Shown: in pieces, positions 56,501 through 64,000 of the stretch
Layout of the letters: every line of letters starts with the position of its first letter
Position numbering within the stretch: the first letter of the stretch is position 1
Assembly: GCA_037367405.1 (NCBI GenBank)
Contig: JAZKJV010005772.1
Coordinates: forward strand, 186,001 to 250,000
Origin: Ottelia alismoides
Lineage: Eukaryota > Streptophyta > Magnoliopsida > Alismatales > Hydrocharitaceae
Reading direction: 5' to 3'
Length of the DNA stretch: 64,000 nt
Translations under genes and position numbers: made by a program
The notes under the pieces: generated by a model
What the model was told of the DNA's origin: nothing
What the model saw: the letters and a program-made list of their open reading frames with translations, nothing else
The model's database searches: none

Positions 56501-57296
56501 AGAGGAGAGACACTACTGGAAAAAGTACTTGCACATGCATGGCTCTTATGCAAATCTTGGATAAATAATATGTAATTATCTATGATGTAATAAACGGAGT
56601 TTCCAGGTGACCACCCAGCAAGGGTGTGCTGGGTGATCTGCCCTCTCTCTTTCAAAAAAAAAGCTAAGGTGATATACTCTCTTTCTTTTCCAAACAAACT
56701 AAGTGAATAGTTCTTTTTTACTTAGATTTCTTCTGGATGGCACAGACATGGTTGTCAGATTCAGAAATTTAGATGCGTTTATTCATTTCAGACCATTGTC
56801 TAGAGCCAGAGGCATCGGACAGCCAACAAGTAAACGTGATCTACTTGGTCACCAAAATTTTGGCCCCGTGCCTAATCAGCAGCACCAATAGCAAAGTGGT
56901 GAACAGTAAAAGACAATACCAGGAATGGATGATGGGAATAGTAGGACAAAATAAGTTTCAAGAAAAAAAGTCCAAGGCAGTAAAAGAGGGACGCCAAGCT
57001 GATCTTCTAAACCTCCAAAATTAACCTTATTTAGGAGAAAAAGATTATACAGCCCTAAAATGGAGGACAATCATCTGAAAGATCCTCGAGAAGCTAACCA
57101 TTTTAATACAGAAAAGAAGCAAAGTTAGAAGTTGTAGCATACTAGCACGCGATGTAGAGAAAAGGAAAGTCCCAAAATGTAAATTCTTACATGCCAAAAT
57201 AGATAAGCAGAGCTGAAAATTGACATTTCTTCTTGAAACAACGGCGATAAGCAACAAACTGGCATGGAATAACATCAAGCAGATTAAACAAGGTTC
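47549..57296 (-). CDS. TMEM18: TMEM18-like transmembrane protein, last three coding exons
   Basis: Minus-strand exons are 57191-57296 (106 nt), 47725-47873 (149 nt) and 47549-47644 (96 nt), together 116 codons and a stop. Introns start GTAAG and GTCAGT and end GTGTAG and TTTCAG, and phases join without a frameshift. Each segment matches the TMEM18 family: [19 protein letters not shown] (exon 1 shown), [10 protein letters not shown] and [14 protein letters not shown] with [11 protein letters not shown] (exon 2), and [20 protein letters not shown] to SKQD-stop (exon 3). Two or three hydrophobic membrane spans are visible. TMEM18 is a small protein of about 160 residues; in animals it is placed in the nuclear membrane, and its plant role is not established. 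The first 45 or so residues were not found and should lie to the right of 57296, possibly beyond 64000. All visible codons are intact, so the gene is probably functional. The alternative donor GTATGT, three bases further, would add one residue. Confidence 0.88.
49290..49980 (+). pseudogene. L1-type LINE fragment, RT C-terminal region, plus strand
   Basis: Decayed frames resemble the thumb and post-RT region of plant L1 ORF2: [27 protein letters not shown] (49420-49460), [10 protein letters not shown], then MAWDSV-like and [22 protein letters not shown] (49640-49710) with in-frame stops. No ends are visible. The L1 3' tail at 56340-56690 has the same orientation and may have belonged to the same insertion before it was split. 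Confidence 0.7.
49989..50771. mobile_element. Non-autonomous hAT-type element (783 bp) with 8 bp target duplication
   Basis: It starts TAGGGACGAAAACGG and ends, reading inward on the other strand, TAGGGATGGAAACAG. A perfect GCCACAAC flanks both sides (49981-49988 and 50772-50779). Both halves are full of GGATACGGATAT and ATCCGAAT repeats and fold back on each other near the ends. Eight base pairs and TAGGG termini fit the hAT superfamily. No transposase frame is present. Confidence 0.85.
50790..53470 (-). pseudogene. L1-type LINE relic, minus strand, interrupted
   Basis: Minus-strand frames follow L1 ORF2 order from right to left. [15 protein letters not shown] lies near 53320, [19 protein letters not shown] near 53130 and [12 protein letters not shown] near 52960. 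A region like KLSSWKATCLSLGGRLVLQ, in broken frames, lies near 52420. After a gap come [14 protein letters not shown] (51330-51380) and [14 protein letters not shown] (51120-51170). Stops and frameshifts are numerous, and the FADD segment appears deleted. An unrelated A/T-rich stretch, 51480-52290, splits it. Confidence 0.65.
51480..52290. other. Unidentified A/T-rich insertion within the minus-strand L1 relic
   Basis: About 0.8 kb with no L1 match lies between two consecutive L1 segments. It has no long frame. I could not find terminal repeats or a duplication, so its class is unknown; a solo LTR or a fragment of another element is possible. Confidence 0.35.
53550..53688 (+). repeat. 5' LTR of copia element G (139 bp)
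   Basis: It runs from TGTTGAGAG to CCTTAACA, with TATATAAGAG near 53636. It is very short but typical of several copia lineages. No second copy was found in the window. Confidence 0.6.
53689..53700 (+). other. Primer binding site of copia G (initiator tRNA-Met, degenerate)
   Basis: TGTAATCAGAGC directly follows the LTR. The canonical site is TGGTATCAGAGC, which is intact in element F at 59342. Confidence 0.6.
54090..56315 (+). pseudogene. Gag-protease-integrase of copia element G (decayed)
   Basis: Gag begins around 54090 ([21 protein letters not shown]) and runs with stops through [13 protein letters not shown]. It reaches a CX2CX4HX4C zinc knuckle, [14 protein letters not shown], at 54818-54859. 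A protease motif [12 protein letters not shown] lies near 55110-55145. The GAG-pre-integrase motif WHMRFGHLP is near 55500, in a different frame. Integrase core traces ([20 protein letters not shown], 55930-55990) and a C-terminal [21 protein letters not shown] (56175-56240) follow. At least three frame changes and several stops are present. Confidence 0.75.
56340..56695 (+). pseudogene. L1-type LINE 3' end with internal tandem duplication
   Basis: The frame [20 protein letters not shown] resembles the last part of plant L1 ORF2. A block containing GGAGAGACACTA...GCACATGCATGGCTCTTATG...ATAATATGTAA occurs twice in tandem (about 56420-56500 and 56504-56580, roughly 85 bp apart). It ends with a short A run near 56655. 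Its link to the plus-strand L1 at 49290 is inferred from orientation only. Confidence 0.5.
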
Positions 57297-57847
57297 CTGC
57301 AAAAGGAAAGGCATAAACACAAACGGTCTCAAAACATGAAAGAGCTGTTCAAGAACTTTATACCCTGATGAGTAAGTAAAAATGAAGCACGATATGCAGT
57401 ATAACTCGGAAAAGCTCAGAAGTTCACAAATTACAATGCATGTACAATGCCATATAATTTAACAGCCAAGACCATCATACTATCGTTTTTTCCATTAGAA
57501 GAAAGGAAGTGCAGAAGGGAAGAAGAAATAATGGCACCATGTTTCTGAAAAAAATCAGACCATTTGCCACTTCAACCTGAATTTTTTAAGTGGTGAGCAA
57601 AAACAAAGTTGACAGCAGAGGATGTCAATCCATGCACTGTTATTGTTATATATACATAACACAGGCCAAATGCATAATCATTAGATATGAATAAACACAT
57701 AATAGTGGTCCGCAGCACAAGTACATGGCACCAAAATGAAAATCAGTCATTTTTCACAATAAGTAAGCCTTAATTCCACTTTAAGCTATCTTGATCCAGA
57801 CCCTCCTTTAATTGATACAAGATTTCCAGACAGGATAAAAGCCAGTG
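57297..57847. other. Probable intron DNA upstream of the TMEM18-like exon, nothing else recognised
   Basis: The acceptor TTTTGCAG (minus strand) ends at 57297. I searched for the preceding exon by its expected FFHAIDW-like codons and did not find it. Confidence 0.4.
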
Positions 57848-58492
57848 TTATTGAAACCGGACCGGCCGGTTCAACCGGTTGAACCGGTGAACCGAGCATG
57901 GACCGGTTCAGTTAATCAGTTCTCACGGTTCGGGTCAAATTGGCATAATTTTGGTTCGAACGGTCTGATCGACTATTTGCAACTCGGTTTAACCTGGTTC
58001 AATAAAAATTGAACCACTCAACCACAATTCAAATTTGAATTTATATTAGGCAGTGATGAGTGGTGAACTCATGACCTCTTCCAACCCATTAATGAGTACT
58101 AACCAACTACTCTAACTTTTTAAAAGGATTGGATAATAAATATAATTAACATATCATTATGTTGAAGTATTTAGTTCAAATATTACTTATATCTATATTA
58201 ATACCATCTAATGTTGCATATTCAAGAAAATATTTTATGTATAAAGTAATATAATTTAATCGTTTGTATATTTTATATTCATTTTGTATGAACGTAAAAT
58301 TCTGTACATATTCTAATCCATTCCGGTTTAATTACCTTGTTCAACTATTTTTCCTTACCGGTTCGGTTTAATCCGATTTTAAAAAATAATAATATTATCA
58401 TCTGGTTGAACCAGTTTGATTCCATGGTCTAATCCGATCCAACTCTTTTGTTGGATTTCCAGTTCAACCTCCGGTTCGATTTCAAAAACCTT
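57848..58492. mobile_element. Foldback DNA element, probably Mutator-like (about 645 bp)
   Basis: The left end TTATTGAAACCGGACCGG and the right end, reverse complement, GGTTTTTGAAATCGAACCGG are similar. Both are followed by repeated GGTTGAACCGG-type words. The interior is A/T-rich without a frame. This GAAACCGGACCGG terminus is a common plant repeat type. No clear target duplication was found, so the ends are approximate. Confidence 0.55.
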
Positions 58493-59033
58493 AATAAAAA
58501 ATAGACACTTTAAGAAGTTTACAAAGAAAGACCATTTAAAATTCACACCTGCCATCATATAGTTAACTCAATCTTCTAGACGTGGGTTAGAATAAGGAGG
58601 TGCAAAACTTTACATAAATAGGGTTTGCATACCTTCATATAAAAATCCATAAAAATAATTATCTGGAGATGGATAAAATCATATAATAACCATTCTCAAG
58701 CTAATAATCCATTACTATAACCTCTTCACGCCGAATATGATGATTGATAGAAGAATAGTGTTTTGGCAAGAAGTATATTTAATGTTCTAAACAGCTAATA
58801 ACAATTAGAAATGGCATGCCCTTATAGGTTCAACGTTCTACATGAAAACTAGAAACCATATAATATTAAGTCCTTCCTAGAAACCAAAAGCATTTTGGAG
58901 TAACTTGCATACATGTTCTCAATTTTGAGGATAAGTTCATCAAGATCCTTCAGCCTTTTGTCTTACTTTTAGAACTAACAGAAAAATCCCTTTGAAATCT
59001 ATCGTGATATATCCCGTTGATATTTTTGAAAAA
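58493..59033. other. A/T-rich DNA, nothing recognised
   Basis: No gene or repeat could be supported. It lies upstream of the copia-type element F. Confidence 0.4.
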
Positions 59034-59341
59034 TATTGGAATATTTGGTTGTGCACATGTTAAGTTGTAGATGGGTAAATGGATTACCTCATCCAATCTT
59101 TATCCCACATCTACCAGTTTGGAGATGTGGAGACTCCGTGGGTGCTATATATAGAGTCCCACACCCCTGTAGTCAGATGAGAAAAAGGAATGCAATATCC
59201 ATCCCTTTGAGGGCTTCTCCTGTGGTTTCATCACGCTCTTTATGGAGTGGGGTTCCACGTAAAAATCTTGCGTTCCAATCTTTATATTTCTATTATTATG
59301 CTATGTTTATCATTCGCTTCCGCGTTCTTTATTTTATAACA
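59034..59341 (+). repeat. 5' LTR of element F (308 bp)
   Basis: It starts TATTGGAATATTTGG (the 3' LTR has TGTTGGAGTATTTGG) and ends TTTTATAACA. A TATATATA box lies at 59146-59153. It aligns with 61326-61648 along its length, with a roughly 15-20 bp length difference near 59090. Confidence 0.85.
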
Positions 59342-59353
59342 TGGTATCAGAGC
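59342..59353 (+). other. Primer binding site of element F (initiator tRNA-Met)
   Basis: TGGTATCAGAGC is the canonical copia primer site and lies directly after the LTR. Confidence 0.9.
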
Positions 59354-59499
59354 GGGTCGATTCTCGAGGAGTTTTATGTTTTCTTTATTGTTTATTCGAG
59401 ATTCGATTGTAATAGTTATGTTCTTGAAAATTATGTGTTCATCATCTAGGGTTTTTTATGAAACCCTAATCAGAGTTACGCAGCACAAAAGCATGGTGG

Positions 59500-60255
59500 C
59501 CCAGATTCTTCTGGCCGAGACCCAGCAACCATCAGACCGCAAGCGACCATCCAGCCAACTCCAAGCGATCTTCACGTGAGAGGTACAGCAGTTCTGGCAG
59601 CAACCCCTTCGACCAAGGGCCCGCATCCTTCTCCCTCGACTCCAGGCACGCACCCCATGTGCACAGGGCACACACTCCCTCGCGCTACAGTTCCCCCCTT
59701 CACGCATCGTGCGCACAAGCGCACCTCCGGTAGGTGGCGGAAGTTCCTCCAGGACGACCATCTCACGTGGGGGCTCCTCGCACATCTCCAGATCCTCCCA
59801 AAGGCGCATGTGCCTCTGTCGATGCCACTGCTCTCCTTCAGGCGGAGCCACCGCCACCCCCCACCCCCGCGCACCCCCCCCCCTCGCGCACGATCACAGG
59901 AAGCTTCTGCGCACGATCTCGCGCCAGCGCACGCACCCCCCCCCCAGCACAGGCGGCGCTACTCCCCCCACCCTCGAGCTCTCGTGCAGGCAGCGCGAGG
60001 GGACCTCCATCGATCGCCCAGGCGACACCCTCCGCGTACGCCAGTTCAGGGGAGAGCCCCAGCGATGTCGCACCCTCTGGCGGAATTTGAAGGTCATGTC
60101 GGAGCAGCCCCAATCGCCACCTCTCTTCGTGCACAGGCAACGTGTGGTGGCGACGGCCTCCTCCTCCCACGATACTCTCTCCATGTGGTGCTCCAGATGC
60201 CCCATCGAGGGGTTGCGGGCTTCGTACGAGGGGTTCCCACTTGGGAACCCTAAAG
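59500..60255 (+). other. GC-rich insert in element F without recognised product
   Basis: This block is strongly C/G-rich and proline-codon-rich in an otherwise A/T-rich area. Long open frames occur in several phases on both strands (plus-strand 59576-60253, 225 codons; minus-strand 59838-60476), which is expected from composition alone. None shows a domain I know. It could be a captured host segment or a diverged gag leader. Confidence 0.45.
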
Positions 60256-61307
60256 TGAAAGGCCAAGGGCCTTCGGTTGTTTAAAAAAATTGCTATTGTA
60301 AGGGCCATGAGGCCGAAGGTTTGAAAAGAAAAAAACAAAACAAAAAATAAGAGTGAGGGAGAGAGCAGGCCCAACGGACTGCTCATGAAAAAAACCGTAT
60401 GCAAAAAACAAAAAAGGTAAAAAGTCATAAAAAAAGGATGACAATTAAAAAAATGGAAAAAGGCGCATACATACAAAAGATGTACGCTAAAAATACAAGA
60501 GCCGAAAGGGGTTGAACGGTTTTAAAAAATTGAAAAAAAAAATGAATGGATGATTGAAGCCGGAAAAAAAATGAAACGGCTTAAAAAAAATTCAAAAAAA
60601 ATGTGGCGGCTTATAAAAAAGTTGAAGAAAAATCGCAAGAAATTTTATGAGAATATTTTTTGTTTATCCCCATTCTCTTGTCTTCTCCTAACATAGTCGA
60701 TGTCATGTATTCCGACTAGTATAGGAGAAAGGGAGAGTATTGTGTATAGTCACAAGTCTTTCTTCATATCCAGATTCTTCAGTCAGAATATCCAGACCAG
60801 ACAATTTCTTCCAGACTCTACAGCAGATATTCAGACTCGATGATTGATTCCGAGTCCTCAGTTTCAGACATGCACATGTTTGTGATCTTCTTTCAGATGA
60901 GCACACGTATGCCATCTTTTGTATTGGTCTCCATTTTTTATGTTTTGGCCAGAGTTTTCATGTGAGCCATAGGGACTCCAGAGTAGAGGACCATTCCCTA
61001 TGCCATTGGCAAGGGTTTTCATTTGGTATCATAGGTACTCCAGAGTAGAGTATGATTCTCTGAGCCATATGGGAGAGACATAGTTCTCCGACGAGAAGAC
61101 TCCAGGTGTTGTTTCAGAGTCGATGGTCAGATTCCGAGTCCTCGGTTTGACTTACACTCCAGCACGTTCGTCCTCCTCATTTGCACGTCATGAGAAGCAA
61201 CGTCCTCGACGACAGCCAACAGTTGTGCGTGTTGAGTTGATATTGTTTATAGTGTCATGTATTGTGAGTTGAGTTTCTTTCTATTTGTCCAAGCTGAGCA
61301 TTGCACA

Positions 61308-61325
61308 CTCCAACTTGAGGTGGAG
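61308..61325 (+). other. Polypurine tract of element F
   Basis: CAACTTGAGGTGGAG lies directly before the 3' LTR. It is close to the CTTGAGGGGGAG tract common in plant copia elements. Confidence 0.7.
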
Positions 61326-61648
61326 TGTTGGAGTATTTGGTTGTGCGCATGTTAAGTTGTAGATGGGTAAATGGATACCTCCAGGATCCATTTACCACAT
61401 CCGGCCTTTACTCACATATCTACCAGTTTGGAGATGTGGAGACTCCGTGGGTGCTATATAGAGCCCCACACACTTGTAGTCAGATGAGAAAAAGGAATGC
61501 AATATCTGCCCCTTTGAGAGCTTCTCCCGTGGTTACATCCTGCTCCTTATGGAGTAGGGTTCTACGTAAAATTCTTGTGTTCCAATCTTTATAATTCCGT
61601 TCTTATGCTATGTTTATCATTCGCTTCCGCATTCTCTATTTTATAACA
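61326..61648 (+). repeat. 3' LTR of element F (323 bp)
   Basis: It starts TGTTGGAGTATTTGG and ends TTTTATAACA. It differs from the 5' LTR by scattered substitutions and an extra segment near 61380-61420. Confidence 0.85.
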
Positions 61649-61999
61649 AAAATCTATGTCCAGACTACACGCATGCACTTACATTCTGCTCAATAATATC
61701 ATTGCATACAGAGACACTTGATTTTCCCTTCAGTTTGCCCAATAACAACAAAGTGGTTCAAGTCTACATTCCACCCACACGTTATATTATTTAGAAAATA
61801 TCATATATACATGTCCATTCAAAATAAAAAATGAATATGCTAGACTTAAAATCTTAAATCAATTGTTATTTGAAAAATGTAAATAATGAACCAAAAGGAT
61901 CAATATTAGCCAGTAATATTGCTCCTGCCATAGAAAGGCGTTGCAATGCCATAGATCTAGAGAAAAAAGGAATAAACATTCAGCATACAAGTTTTGTGA
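61649..61999. other. Nothing recognised
   Basis: A/T-rich flank to the right of element F; no gene or repeat was seen. Confidence 0.4.
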
Positions 62000-64000
62000 T
62001 CCAGGGAGGTCGTGCATAAAAGAGGATGGTGGCGTGAGAGAGATCCAAAGGGCGTCCTCGGAGAAAAAAGGCCAAGAGTGGAAGTGAAAGGAGTCATGGA
62101 GAGGGGCAGGGTGAAGGTGGTTGGTAAACAGTACCGAAAGCATCCCCTGCCTGAGGCCACAATGTTTTCAATGCGGAGTACACGGTCATTGGATAGTAGC
62201 ATGCTCAGTGTCGCTTTAATGTTTCACGTGCAGGGGATGGGAACACCATCGACACTCTTGCACAGTAAAGCAAGAGGGGTTTGGACCAATTAAGCCTCAG
62301 GAGGAGGTGCGAGCAAACATGTGTTCTTCGAAGTTGCAGATTGTTGCGAAGAGTGTTTGTTGAGGTTTATTTGAGGGTCGGCCTTTTACAGAAGCGGTCA
62401 ACGGAGGTACCTTTAGTCCAACAGAGTCGTAGATGGTCGAGAAGAACCAAGGTTTCTAATCAATGTGTATATGAAGCGAGTTTCAAAATTCCCTACTGTT
62501 GAATCAGAAGTCAAAAAGGAATTTGGGGGTCTCCTTTTCACAGGACATCGTACCATTGAACGAGCGCATGGTATGTACTTGAGGCCTTTCAAACATAGAA
62601 GCCTATATGCTTCTCTCAAGAGAGCAGGAGGGTAAGATTCGATAGAGAATACCTTGCTTTAGAGACAGTGAACAAGCAGTCACAAGGTCGATATTGGCTC
62701 GAGTGGATGGAATTCCTTTCCTCGGAGGAATATTAGGTAAATAAAGATCGTGCTCAGAGAATTAGACAAGGTGGTGGAGATTATTTCCGATGGACGAGCA
62801 TTAGGTTCCGATGTTGGTTCAACCATCATCTTTAGGAAAGAAGTCGATATCCTCTGACGTGGAGTGCTCGTTGATGGTTGAAGTAACCATATTTAGACTC
62901 CAAGTCAAGGAGATTCAGCCATTACGCTCCTTTAGTGAAGCATGGCATCACATCGACTCCCATGTTGGTCTCGCAGAAAGGTGTGCCAATAGTGGCTAAT
63001 GATGAGAGCTCATCGAAGATGATGATTACAAATTTGACAAATTTGGTAGAGGTGGCCGCAGATTTAAGGGGGATGACAGCCGTGAGATCCCAAACGACGA
63101 ATGTGGCGAGCATGGATGCCCGAAGCTTAGGGGATTTCACGAGATTATATCCATCTACGCTTCAAGTGGAATTTAGGGTTCCCTCAACACGAAATTTGAG
63201 AGAGAGAGAATCGTTAGGGTGTGTTTCAGAGCTTTTCTCGAATCTGGCACAATTACAAGATCTGCTTAGGACCCGGATCCGGCTAATTGAACTATTTCAA
63301 TACCCGATCTATGAAACTAAGGGGCTCTCCTCGAGCTCGTTAGGCAAAGGCCAATAGCCCAATTCTAGGGAGCTCTCCCCCGAAACCAATAAACCAAGGG
63401 TTAGTGCACTGGTGGTGGTTGCTAGACCATCGTCCACTACCTACACTAGGGCTTCATCCTTGACGAAAAGTACTAGGCCTTCGGTGGAGTCCTCCGCAAG
63501 CTACGAAGTAGGTGATAGCCACGCAAGAAGCTAAAAGGCTACAAATTACGAAAGAAAAAGGCTTCTTTTCAGCCATCATAATCAATAGTGAGAATTTGCA
63601 CCATGATAGCACATTTCCTTAGGGACTTCACATATGAACAAGATTGTTAAGGGAGATTTCGTGTTATCTATGCAACAAGTCTCGATAACTGAATGCAAAG
63701 ATAAAAAGGTCCTTTAAAGGAGCCTGGCCCGGTGGCAAATTTGTAACCAACCACAGGGAAGACCAAAGTTTCTCTGTGAAGATAATCGCCTAGAACATCA
63801 GGGGTTTGTGATGCTCGGATAAGTGAAGGCCTATAGGCTCTTGAGCGGATAGTATGGACTTACCTGACAAAGATACATGGTTGGACCATCTAACGCCCGC
63901 GGATCAGGGATATCTATTTACACATCACTTGTAGTATCATGTTCGCTAGAAATCGTATTAGGGTATCAAAAATGAAGAAAAACTTTTTGTTTCGAATGAC
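62000..64000 (+). pseudogene. L1-like LINE: ORF1-like region and start of ORF2, runs off the window
   Basis: From 63776 the plus strand reads KIIA-stop-NIRGL, the hallmark start of the L1 ORF2 endonuclease (KIIAWNIRGL), with TAG in place of the Trp codon. Frame changes follow to the window end (DKDTWLDHLTPADQ near 63858-63905). Upstream, 62000-63770 has fragmentary frames, including a 140-codon one at 62935-63357, in a position fitting L1 ORF1; I see no zinc knuckle. The ORF2 start is the better-supported part. Confidence 0.45.

Larger units (their letters stand above)
47874..57190 (-). other. 9.3 kb intron of the TMEM18-like gene
   Basis: It is bounded by a GTAAG donor (57190) and a GTGTAG acceptor (47874). 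It is filled with transposon remains: L1 pieces on both strands, a hAT-type element, a copia fragment and an L1 tail. From 47874 to 49289 I recognise nothing. Confidence 0.8.
59034..61648 (+). mobile_element. Element F: non-autonomous copia-type LTR retrotransposon (2.6 kb)
   Basis: Two direct LTRs (59034-59341 and 61326-61648) enclose a perfect initiator-tRNA primer site and a polypurine tract. The 2 kb interior has no gag or pol motif. It contains a very GC-rich block (59500-60250) and an A-rich, then T/C-mixed remainder. Flanks are A-runs (AAAAA and AAAAT), so the target duplication cannot be read with certainty. It must rely on proteins of another copia element. Confidence 0.82.

Noticed and set aside
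59576..60476. 225-codon plus-strand and 212-codon minus-strand open frames in element F
   Set aside because: Long frames in several phases at once are expected in C/G-rich DNA; composition is proline/arginine-rich without a recognisable domain.
57300..64000. First exon of the TMEM18-like gene
   Set aside because: I looked on the minus strand for FFHAIDW-like codons followed by a splice donor and found no convincing candidate.

Overview
The window is nuclear DNA of a flowering plant with a large, transposon-rich genome. The evidence is Athila-lineage Ty3/gypsy elements primed by tRNA-Asp, Ty1/copia elements primed by initiator tRNA-Met, plant L1 and RTE LINEs, Mutator- and hAT-type non-autonomous DNA transposons, and one spliced host gene. 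I cannot fix the lineage more closely. There is no prokaryotic gene organisation, CRISPR array or rRNA, and I recognised no tRNA.

Positions 1-40580 are a nest of Athila-like retrotransposons. The centrepiece, here called A, is complete (2123-21079, about 19 kb). It has two nearly identical 4 kb LTRs, a perfect 5 bp target duplication (CCCTA), an 18/18 tRNA-Asp primer site and an intact 1322-codon pol. Its gag has lost the capsid core. A sits inside the protease codons of an older, decayed Athila element, B (gag 1361-2122, pol 21080-24805, 3' LTR 26891-30126). A second A-family LTR (1-1360, minus strand) is inserted in the gag of the same B copy. B itself appears to have landed in a still older A-like LTR, D (30127 to about 32541). 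Next come a diverged LTR-like stretch (E, to 34498) and another B-family element, C (34499 to about 40580), whose gag carries a row of in-frame TAG codons.

Positions 40585-47000 hold a decayed reverse-transcriptase-like fragment (minus strand), a cluster of five foldback/MITE elements, two of them with clean 8-9 bp target duplications, and a 5'-truncated RTE LINE.

Positions 47549-57296 contain the only host gene I recognise: the last three coding exons of a TMEM18-like membrane protein on the minus strand. All splice sites and the reading frame are intact. One intron is 9.3 kb and is filled with L1 pieces on both strands, a hAT-type element with an 8 bp target duplication, and a 3'-truncated copia element. 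The first exon or exons were not found and may lie beyond the window.

Positions 57848-64000 hold a large foldback element, a non-autonomous copia-type LTR element with no pol (59034-61648), and an L1-like LINE that runs off the right edge.

The most interesting signals are regulatory features shared by otherwise diverged LTRs: a TTGAC-N4-GTCAA palindrome about 0.2 kb upstream of each TATA box, two conserved hairpins, and a four-copy array of polypurine-tract-like motifs 3' of pol in both A and B. These are observations from reading the sequence; no database search was possible.
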